Of a stretch of DNA of 10,385 nucleotides, positions 5,769 to 10,385 are shown piece after piece (within the stretch, counting starts at the first letter, position 1; each line of letters opens with the position of its first letter). This stretch comes from Methanoregulaceae archaeon (GTDB taxonomy: Archaea > Halobacteriota > Methanomicrobia > Methanomicrobiales > Methanospirillaceae): positions 1 to 10,385 of the forward strand of contig JAJRBP010000227.1 of the NCBI GenBank assembly GCA_028679405.1, in the 5' to 3' direction. Both the position numbers and the translations under genes were made by a program. Under the pieces are notes generated by a model. The model worked only from the letters and a program-made list of their open reading frames with translations, was not told the DNA's origin and made no database searches.

Positions 5769-7463
5769 ATGATGGAGAGGATCCGGATCAGGGCCAGGTT
5801 GATCACCGCATTCATCCTCCTGATCCTCGTCGTTTCCGTCTCTGCACTCGCGTACAGCCATAGCCAGGCGACACAGGCGCTGAAAGATGAAGTACGACAC
5901 GAGCTGATGGGAGTGGCGACCTCAACTTCAACGCAGATCGACGGGGATATCGTCCGGAGCCTGTCTCCCGGTGAGGAAGGATCGCCTGCATTCCTCGCGG
6001 TCCGGGACCAGCTCCAGAAGATCCGTGCAGTCACTCCTGACATCAGGTACATTTACCTCATGAGAAAGGGAGAAGGAGGACTGGTCTTCGTTGTCGACGG
6101 GGACTATGGATTATTCCCGAATGCCGCAAAGATCGGCCAGCCTTACCCCGAAGTGAACCAGGAGATGCTCGCGGCTTTTGCCGGTCCGGCCGCAGACCGG
6201 GAGTTCACCACCGACCAGTGGGGCATCGTCCTTTCAGGTTACGCACCTGTACAGGATGCATCGGGTGAGGTAGTCGGAATCGTCGGGGTCGACATGGACC
6301 GGGGGGATGTGGCACGCAAGATCACCTATATCTCGTGGTTCTTTTACCTCATCGCCGTCCTGGCCCTGGTGGGTGCGGGTGGAGGGATCGTCCACCTAGA
6401 GGTCCAGCGTAAGAACGCCTGTGTCTCACTCCGCGAGAGGGAGGGGAGGTACAGGGCCCTCTTCGAGGGGGCGAACGATGCGATCCTGCTTCTCGAAAAC
6501 GGGACCATCACCGACTGCAACAATACCACACTCACGCTTTTTGGGTGCAGGAAAGACCAGATCGTCGGGAGAACTCTTGCGGATTTTACATTGAACCCGG
6601 GGAATGGAACAGGTAAAACCGACAAAGAGGAGAGGAACGCGGCTGCAGGGACACCCGGGAACCTCGAGAGGACATGCGAGCGATGCGACGGAACATTCTT
6701 CGAATCGGAGATCGGTATCTCGCCGGTCGATGCAGGGGCGAAGCGCTATGAACAGGCAATAATCAGGGATATCTCCGAGAGGAAAAGAAGTGCAGAAGCC
6801 CTCACTCTTGCGAATAAAAAACTGAACCTGATGAGCAGCATCACCAGGCACGATATATTGAACCAGCTCACGATTATCCTCGGCCGCAGCCGGCTGCTTG
6901 CAGAGGAAACTGCCGGTTCGCTGGGATTCGGCCACGTTGCCGCCCTCGAGGCAGCTGCGCTCAAGATTCGCGATCAGATCGAATTTACCGCGATGTATCA
7001 GGACATGGGAGTCAGGGCACCGGAGTGGCAGGACTTATCCGCTGTCATCACACGCGCAGTTGACGCGATACTCCCCTACAGGGAAACAGTGTCGGGGATA
7101 TCAGTGTATGCAGACCCCCTCCTCGGTCATGTCTTTCACAACCTGGCCCATAACACAGTTCGCCACGGAGTATCAGCTACCCGGGCCGTCATTACCGCGG
7201 AAAGATCTTCCCGTGGTCTCGTAATCGTCTACGAAGATGATGGCGCAGGTATCCCGCCCGATGATAAGGAACGGATATTTGAGAGGGGATTTGGAAAAAA
7301 TACTGGTTATGGCCTTTTCCTCTCGAGGGAGATCCTTGCAATCACGGGGATCTCGATCAGGGAGACGGGCGTTTCCGGGAAGGGTGCACGATTCGAGATC
7401 CTGGTTCCTGACGGGGGATACCGGATGCCCGGTCAGTCGGATGATATCCCCGCTGGCGCCTGA
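5769..7463 (+). CDS. Membrane-bound Cache-PAS sensor histidine kinase
   Basis: This 564-residue sensor kinase would detect an external ligand and autophosphorylate on His. Order of parts: cytoplasmic N-terminus, membrane helix 11-29, extracytoplasmic Cache/PDC-like domain about 35-180 (DIRYIYLMRK, FTTDQWG, SGYAPVQDASGEVVGIVGVDM), membrane helix about 188-210, PAS domain about 225-335 ending in DISERKR, a dimerisation helix with H361 in TRHDILNQL, and an HATPase domain with N-box HNLAHNTVRHG (457-467), G1 box DDGAGIPP (490-497) and G2 box GYGLFLSR (513-520). The usual Asp before the second N-box Asn is His here, a change worth noting. ATG codons at 5769 and 5772 are adjacent; AGGGGG lies just before both. 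There is no receiver-domain protein next to it, so its partner is elsewhere. Convergent with the DUF2284 gene. Confidence 0.9.
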   Translation: MMERIRIRARLITAFILLILVVSVSALAYSHSQATQALKDEVRHELMGVATSTSTQIDGDIVRSLSPGEEGSPAFLAVRDQLQKIRAVTPDIRYIYLMRKGEGGLVFVVDGDYGLFPNAAKIGQPYPEVNQEMLAAFAGPAADREFTTDQWGIVLSGYAPVQDASGEVVGIVGVDMDRGDVARKITYISWFFYLIAVLALVGAGGGIVHLEVQRKNACVSLREREGRYRALFEGANDAILLLENGTITDCNNTTLTLFGCRKDQIVGRTLADFTLNPGNGTGKTDKEERNAAAGTPGNLERTCERCDGTFFESEIGISPVDAGAKRYEQAIIRDISERKRSAEALTLANKKLNLMSSITRHDILNQLTIILGRSRLLAEETAGSLGFGHVAALEAAALKIRDQIEFTAMYQDMGVRAPEWQDLSAVITRAVDAILPYRETVSGISVYADPLLGHVFHNLAHNTVRHGVSATRAVITAERSSRGLVIVYEDDGAGIPPDDKERIFERGFGKNTGYGLFLSREILAITGISIRETGVSGKGARFEILVPDGGYRMPGQSDDIPAGA

Positions 7464-7490
7464 TTACCGGTAACTCTCGTGCAAACCTGG

Positions 7491-7514
7491 ATTTTTAGGG
7501 CTTTTTTTATTTTT
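7491..7514 (+). terminator. Oligo-T terminator after the histidine kinase
   Basis: The plus strand carries ATTTTTAGGG then T7, A, T4-5 within 30-50 nt after the kinase stop, a strong archaeal terminator. A 7-bp inverted repeat follows (TAAAATC at 7514-7520, GATTTTA at 7533-7539). On the minus strand T-rich sequence between 7540 and 7578 can serve the convergent DUF2284 gene. Confidence 0.6.
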
Positions 7515-7578
7515 AAAATCTGATAAGGGTCGGATTTTACACGTATTAAAACAAAAGAAGGATTCAGTTCGACATTTT

Positions 7579-8226
7579 TTACTCGACGAGCACGAGACCG
7601 ATTGAGACGAGATTCCCATGGACGATCTTCCCGTACTCCATGTCTTTGCAGGGAATGGTCTCCAGGTCCCACCCGGCCTTCCTCGCAGTGGCGAAGACAT
7701 CCATGCACGCCGCCTCCATGGAGGGACGCACGAGGTCCATGTGACGGCAGAGCCTGCGGATACTCTCGTCGACGACGCCCTCCTGTTCTTCGGCAATGCA
7801 GTGCGTGTGCTCGCACCATATGCACGGGTATGCCCCGAACCCGAATGCCTTATAGAACCCATCGTAGAATGCGGTCTTCTCGAGCTGCTGGATCGTCCCG
7901 TTGACCCACCTGATAAGATCCCCGAAAAACGGGTGAAAATCAGTGGGAATTTGTTCGGGCGCGAGGTCCGGATGACCGGGAATACCCTGGAACCGGACGA
8001 GGATCCCCCTTTCGTACTCAGAGACCATCCGACGCGTTTCCTGTGCAGAAGGGGTGTACGGGGGGCACCCCATGTGTTTTCCATACCCCTTGCATCCAAA
8101 CCTGCACTTGAACCTTACCCAGTCGGCGATTACCACGTCGGACGCATTGATCAACCTGGCCTCTGCACCCCGATCCTTTGCGAACGCTGCCAGGACCGGG
8201 AACTCCTCGGCAAATTCCCTTCTCAT
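7579..8226 (-). CDS. DUF2284 Cys-rich predicted metal-binding protein
   Basis: DUF2284 proteins are small cytoplasmic proteins with conserved Cys and are common in methanogens and anaerobic bacteria; their role is unknown and an iron-sulfur or other metal centre is predicted. From the ATG at 8226 there are 215 residues. The N-terminal motif is CRFGCKGYGKHMGCPPYTP (C41, C45, C54), the central one is YPCIWCEHTHC (C135, C138, C143), followed by C160 and the RPSMEAACMDVFATARKAGWD block with C174. This set and spacing are what identify the family. The frame stays open to a GTG at 8250, but the ATG is preferred: a TATA-like box at 8256-8266 predicts a start near 8234, inside the longer version, and GAAGGG lies just before the ATG. 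It diverges from the methyltransferase gene. Confidence 0.85.
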   Translation of the reverse strand: MRREFAEEFPVLAAFAKDRGAEARLINASDVVIADWVRFKCRFGCKGYGKHMGCPPYTPSAQETRRMVSEYERGILVRFQGIPGHPDLAPEQIPTDFHPFFGDLIRWVNGTIQQLEKTAFYDGFYKAFGFGAYPCIWCEHTHCIAEEQEGVVDESIRRLCRHMDLVRPSMEAACMDVFATARKAGWDLETIPCKDMEYGKIVHGNLVSIGLVLVE

Positions 8227-8255
8227 AACCCTTCGTGAAGACCTCCGCACAGAGC

Positions 8256-8266
8256 CTTATTAAACC
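8256..8266. promoter_or_regulatory. TATA-like element in the DUF2284/methyltransferase divergent gap
   Basis: The minus strand reads GGTTTAATAAGG, whose centre lies about 34 bp from the DUF2284 ATG at 8226 and would give a leader of about 8 nt. The same box read on the plus strand (CTTATTAAACC) would start a transcript near 8288, about 35 nt before the methyltransferase ATG. The remaining gap shows no other strong AT-rich box. Confidence 0.45.
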
Positions 8267-8322
8267 GACCGCCCTCGTGGTATCTGCGAGGCCGTGGATT
8301 TGGGGAAACTACATGGCAGACC

Positions 8323-9006
8323 ATGCGTGATAAGTACCTGATGAGAGGCAGCAGGTCATCGAAGGCATGGGACCGGGCTTATACGAACCGTGCGAGGCTC
8401 TGGGCGGGAACACCACCCGATCTGCTGCTTGTCCGTGGAAGGGGACGGGTTCTCGAGATCGGGTGCGGTGACGGGCGGCTTCTCGCCGCATCTTCCGGTG
8501 GGCAGGGAGAAGTGGTGGGGATCGACTTCTCAGGAAATGCCCTTGCCCTCTGCCGGAGAAATCCAGGCCTCACCGGTCGTGTCGATCTCTGCCTGGCAGA
8601 TGCTCTCCACCTCCCGTTCAGTGACAACTCATTCGGGGCCGTTCTTGCTCACCATGTAGTGGGTCATGCGGATGCGAAAGGGAGGGAGGCAATCGCACTC
8701 GAGATTGCACGCGTCCTCGTTCCCGGAGGCGTCTTTTCATTTCGTGACTTCGCGGTGGGGGATATGCGGGAAGGATCCGGGACCCGGGTTGAGGAAGGAT
8801 CCTACGAACGAAGTGGTGGGATCCTCGTCCACTATTTTCGCATACCTGAAATTGAAGCCCTTTTTTCCATGCTTTTTCCCATATTTATCCGTGAATCTGA
8901 GTGGCCGGTCCGGCTCCGGGGGAGGCTGGCGTCCAGGATCGAAGTGGAGGCAGAGTTCGTCAAACGACCTGACCCGGTTGAAAACCCACCAATCTGCCCT
9001 CAATGA
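8323..9006 (+). CDS. Class I SAM-dependent methyltransferase
   Basis: The 227-residue protein has the Rossmann-type methyltransferase motifs in order: VLEIGCGDGR (43-52, SAM-binding motif I), VVGIDFS (64-70, motif II acidic residue D68), LADALHLPFSDNSFGAVLAHHV (91-112) and ARVLVPGGVFSF (129-140). The substrate is not readable from these motifs. The stretch GTRVEEGSYERSGGILVHYF (153-172) followed by a helix resembles the region after the core in METTL2/6/8-like tRNA m3C enzymes, a weak hint only; a small-molecule or quinone-type substrate is equally possible. The ATG at 8323 is the first start in frame; an ATG at 8341 is an alternative and neither has a clear ribosome site. The gene stands alone, 118 bp before tRNA-Val and on the same strand. 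Confidence 0.85.
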   Translation: MRDKYLMRGSRSSKAWDRAYTNRARLWAGTPPDLLLVRGRGRVLEIGCGDGRLLAASSGGQGEVVGIDFSGNALALCRRNPGLTGRVDLCLADALHLPFSDNSFGAVLAHHVVGHADAKGREAIALEIARVLVPGGVFSFRDFAVGDMREGSGTRVEEGSYERSGGILVHYFRIPEIEALFSMLFPIFIRESEWPVRLRGRLASRIEVEAEFVKRPDPVENPPICPQ

Positions 9007-9086
9007 TACCCTTCAGCCGGGGTACCGAGAGAATTCGCGTGGTAGCTCCAGGCCGGGGTGACGGCGTGCAATGCCTGACCAGCACT

Positions 9087-9096
9087 CTTAATATCC
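9087..9096 (+). promoter_or_regulatory. TATA-like promoter of tRNA-Val
   Basis: CTTAATATCC lies with its centre 33 bp before the first base of the tRNA, so transcription would start around 9118 and leave a short 5' leader for RNase P. The region from 9007 to this box holds no gene. Confidence 0.5.
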
Positions 9097-9124
9097 ACGC
9101 AATCAAATTGTTCTGGTCAAATCA

Positions 9125-9198
9125 GGGCTCGTGGTCTAGCCGGTTATGACGTCGCCCTTACACGGCGGAGGTCAGGAGTTCGAATCTCCTCGAGCCCA
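9125..9198 (+). tRNA. tRNA-Val, anticodon TAC
   Basis: A complete 74-nt cloverleaf is visible. The acceptor stem is GGGCTCG (9125-9131) with CGAGCCC (9191-9197) and discriminator A at 9198. The D arm is GTCTAGCCGGTTATGAC. The anticodon stem pairs TCGCC with GGCGG around loop CTTACAC, giving anticodon TAC, which reads GUA-type valine codons. The T arm is AGGAG-TTCGAAT-CTCCT. There is no intron, and CCA is not encoded, so it must be added after transcription. Pyrimidine-rich sequence (9199-9209) follows and may end the transcript. Confidence 0.97.
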
Positions 9199-9209
9199 TT
9201 TCCATTTTC

Positions 9210-9230
9210 CCGGGGAACAACGTTCCCCGG
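9210..9230. terminator. Perfect hairpin just after tRNA-Val
   Basis: CCGGGGAAC (9210-9218) and GTTCCCCGG (9222-9230) form a perfect 9-bp stem around AAC, 12 nt after the tRNA end. A related odd palindrome, GTTCCGGGAAC, follows at 9263-9273. It may be a transcript boundary, or a paired binding site. There is no T-run after it, so the terminator call is weak. Confidence 0.35.
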
Positions 9231-9330
9231 ATATATTCCCTGGTACCATTGCCGGAGAAGTTGTTCCGGGAACCCCCTCCCATAAATCGTTTCCTCTGGA
9301 CTCCGGCACTGACAAAGGAGAGAAGCCGGA

Positions 9331-9576
9331 TTATTCTTCCCAGTACCCGAATTTCAGGGGACCTTTCCTCTTCTTCTTCTGGTCTCTCCCCTGTCGGTGA
9401 TCCTGTCTTTCTTCTGGCCTCGCCCCTGCAGTGTTCTCTGGTCTTACCCCTGCAGGACCTTCTGGTCTCGCGCCTGCAGGGTTTTCTGGTCTTGCCCCTG
9501 CAGGACCTTCTGGTCTCGCGCCTGCAGGACCGGGCCGGGACGGTCTCCGTCGCCTTCCGCCAGTACCATTCATCAC
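9331..9576 (-). CDS. Hypothetical low-complexity protein with 8-residue repeats
   Basis: I do not recognise this 81-residue frame. It has a basic N-terminus (MMNGTGGRRRRPSRP), then five 8-residue repeats of the pattern [GN][PT]AG[AV]RPE, then a charged segment (ERQDHRQGRDQKKKRKGP) and a short aromatic tail KFGYWEE. It would be disordered, without membrane segment or Cys; RNA or DNA binding is only a guess from charge. The first possible codons are GTG 9576 and ATG 9573, just after an in-frame TAA. A TATA-like box at 9597-9606 predicts a start near 9575, so a leaderless message is possible; GGAGG (9588-9592) lies 11-14 nt away. Because the repeat is a multiple of three, several frames on both strands are open, including a collagen-like one on the plus strand, so coding is not proven. 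Confidence 0.42.
   Translation of the reverse strand: MMNGTGGRRRRPSRPGPAGARPEGPAGARPENPAGARPEGPAGVRPENTAGARPEERQDHRQGRDQKKKRKGPLKFGYWEE
9412..9531. repeat. Five tandem 24-bp repeats
   Basis: Five units of 24 bp run without gaps: 9412-9435, 9436-9459, 9460-9483, 9484-9507 and 9508-9531. The consensus is TTCTGGTCTYRCSCCTGCAG plus four variable bases (GGACC or GGGTT/GTGTT type endings). Units 3 and 5, and 2 and 4, resemble each other most, hinting at a 48-bp step in the expansion. Each unit contains a CTGCAG hexamer. Read on the minus strand, each unit encodes eight residues. Confidence 0.9.
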
Positions 9577-9596
9577 CCTCGGTTATGCCTCCTTTA

Positions 9597-9606
9597 CTAA
9601 AATAGT
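9597..9606 (-). promoter_or_regulatory. TATA-like box upstream of the repeat protein
   Basis: The minus strand reads ACTATTTTAG, centred about 26 bp before GTG 9576 / ATG 9573, the distance expected for a leaderless transcript. Motif match only. Confidence 0.35.
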
Positions 9607-9945
9607 ATTCTCCCCATGGTCCCGACCCCGTGAAATTCCCGCACGTCCGACCCGAATGTCATTTGCCAGAAATGATCCCAGTCATATCAGGATGGAATGG
9701 TATGTTTCGATCGGATTCTCAGGCAAACGCGAAGGTCTCCCAAGCCTCCTGTGCTATCTCCAGTCCACCTGTCACCTTTCTCCCTGTGAGGCACAACGAG
9801 GCCTGGAGTTCAGTCATTTCCTGTTCCCCAGCCTGTCCCTGTGTAACCTGTTGTTGTCAATCGTACATGGCACCCGCAGGGAGGAATCATTAATTATCAA
9901 TTCGTCAGATATCTTAACGATTGGATTAAATAGGGGGAACACTAT
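9607..9945. other. Intergenic stretch upstream of the HTH-PAS gene
   Basis: I see no gene here. A long plus-strand frame crosses it (9431-9973), but its product has no recognisable domain and starts inside the 24-bp repeats. The last 60 bases turn AT-rich and hold promoter-like boxes (TCATTAATTATCAATT near 9887-9902, GATTAAATA at 9924-9932) and an imperfect dyad, CAATTCGT at 9898-9905 with ACGATTG at 9917-9923. Confidence 0.45.
9893..9939 (+). promoter_or_regulatory. Promoter and possible operator of the HTH-PAS gene
   Basis: An AT-rich box at about 9887-9902 would start transcription near 9919 and leave a leader that contains GGGGGAA (9933-9939), which sits seven or eight bases before the TTG start. 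A second box, GATTAAATA, is too close to the TTG to give a transcript containing it. The dyad CAAT(T)CGT / ACGATTG brackets the likely transcription start and could be an operator. Confidence 0.3.
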
Positions 9946-10385
9946 TTGGCCGAACTGGAGAGCCGGGAGATAACGCGGATCAGGGAGCTCTTACGAACTC
10001 ACCCGAAGGGCATGACCATTGAAGAGATCTCCCGCCTTTTGCCATTAAACCGGACTTCGACTGCGAAATACCTCAATACCCTCCTCATATCAGGCCAGGC
10101 CGAGATGAGGTCCTACGGGAGGGCCAAGGTCTTTTCCCTCTCCCAGCGGGTCCCGGTCTCCCACCTCATAAGCCTCTCGTCCGACCTTATCCTGATCCTT
10201 GACCGGGACCTGGTCGTGACGCATGTCAATGACCCGTTCCTCTCGGTGCTTGGCCTGGACAAGGAAGACCTGATCGGTCATAAAATCGACAACACTCCCT
10301 TTTCACGGAATTTCGACCCTTCCATCCTGACAGCGATCCACACCTCTGCCGAAGGCAGGGAGATGGTGACCGAACAGCGCGCCAT
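9946..10385 (+). CDS. HTH-PAS regulator/sensor protein, N-terminal part (runs off window)
   Basis: The frame opens at TTG 9946 and is still open at the window edge, giving 146 complete codons. Residues about 1-70 form a winged-helix-like domain (ESREITRIRELL, then GMTIEEISRLLPLNRTSTAKYLNTLLISGQAEMR), followed by GRAKVFSLSQRVPVSHLISL. A PAS domain then starts near residue 80 (SSDLILILDRDLVVTHVNDPFLSVLGLDKEDLIGHKI). This HTH-then-PAS layout, with nearly this wording, is a type I know to be expanded in Methanomicrobiales; many copies go on to further PAS and kinase domains, which would lie outside. TTG is chosen because no ATG or GTG precedes the first helix in frame; ATG 10012 would cut it off. 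GGGGG lies just upstream. Whether the full protein is a kinase cannot be seen. Confidence 0.85.
   Translation, partial: MAELESREITRIRELLRTHPKGMTIEEISRLLPLNRTSTAKYLNTLLISGQAEMRSYGRAKVFSLSQRVPVSHLISLSSDLILILDRDLVVTHVNDPFLSVLGLDKEDLIGHKIDNTPFSRNFDPSILTAIHTSAEGREMVTEQRA

Noticed and set aside
5584..5772. 62-codon frame whose TGA overlaps the histidine kinase ATG
   Set aside because: The ATGA overlap is attractive, but there is no ribosome site, no domain, and the TATA-like CATATT at 5735-5740 inside it suggests promoter sequence.
9412..9531. CRISPR array
   Set aside because: The 24-bp units are directly adjacent with no spacers and no cas gene is nearby.
9431..9973. 180-codon plus-strand frame with collagen-like GLAPAGPS repeats
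   Set aside because: The repeat part is open in several frames because its unit is a multiple of three, and the remaining 140 residues show no domain or order; it also runs over the HTH-PAS promoter and start.

Overview
This window looks like a chromosomal segment from a methanogenic archaeon, most likely of the order Methanomicrobiales. It opens with the end of methenyl-tetrahydromethanopterin cyclohydrolase, a core methanogenesis enzyme. It also carries a tungsten-type aldehyde ferredoxin oxidoreductase, a DUF2284 metal-binding protein, a methanogen-style membrane histidine kinase, and the start of an HTH-PAS sensor of a type that is expanded in that order. AT-rich TATA-like boxes about 25 nt before starts, short or absent leaders, GTG/TTG starts, oligo-T terminators and a tRNA without encoded CCA all fit an archaeon. 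No transposase, integrase, CRISPR array or phage gene was seen.

Layout. 1-272: 3' end of mch (+). 451-2732: minus-strand cluster of aldehyde ferredoxin oxidoreductase followed by a MoaD/ThiS-like sulfur carrier, with an unusual 220-bp spacer holding a small ATGA-coupled ORF and a repeated copy of the moaD start. 2798-3502: endonuclease V (-), upstream of the oxidoreductase but with a TATA box between them. 3562-4446: CDF zinc-type exporter (+), divergent from endonuclease V. 4533-5159: TMEM175-family channel (-), convergent with the CDF gene. 5160-5768: a gene-poor stretch of about 600 bp with a TATA box followed exactly where a transcript should start by a 76-nt foldable element, plus several dyads. 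5769-7463: Cache-PAS histidine kinase (+). 7579-8226: DUF2284 protein (-), convergent with the kinase. 8323-9006: SAM methyltransferase (+). 9125-9198: tRNA-Val(TAC). 9199-9945: low-complexity stretch with five 24-bp tandem repeats that encode an 8-residue repeat on the minus strand. 9946-10385: start of the HTH-PAS regulator (+, TTG start).

Working together. The oxidoreductase and MoaD-like protein form the one convincing functional unit: the carrier would donate sulfur for the pterin dithiolene that holds tungsten in the enzyme. Most other genes are single transcription units in convergent or divergent pairs. The kinase has no response regulator beside it.

Most notable points: an endonuclease V in which the metal-binding Asp of the DGxG motif is Asn and the conserved Lys of GVAK is Asp; the candidate structured RNA at 5385-5460; the repeat protein next to tRNA-Val; and the duplicated moaD start. 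I did not find a clear new multi-gene system.
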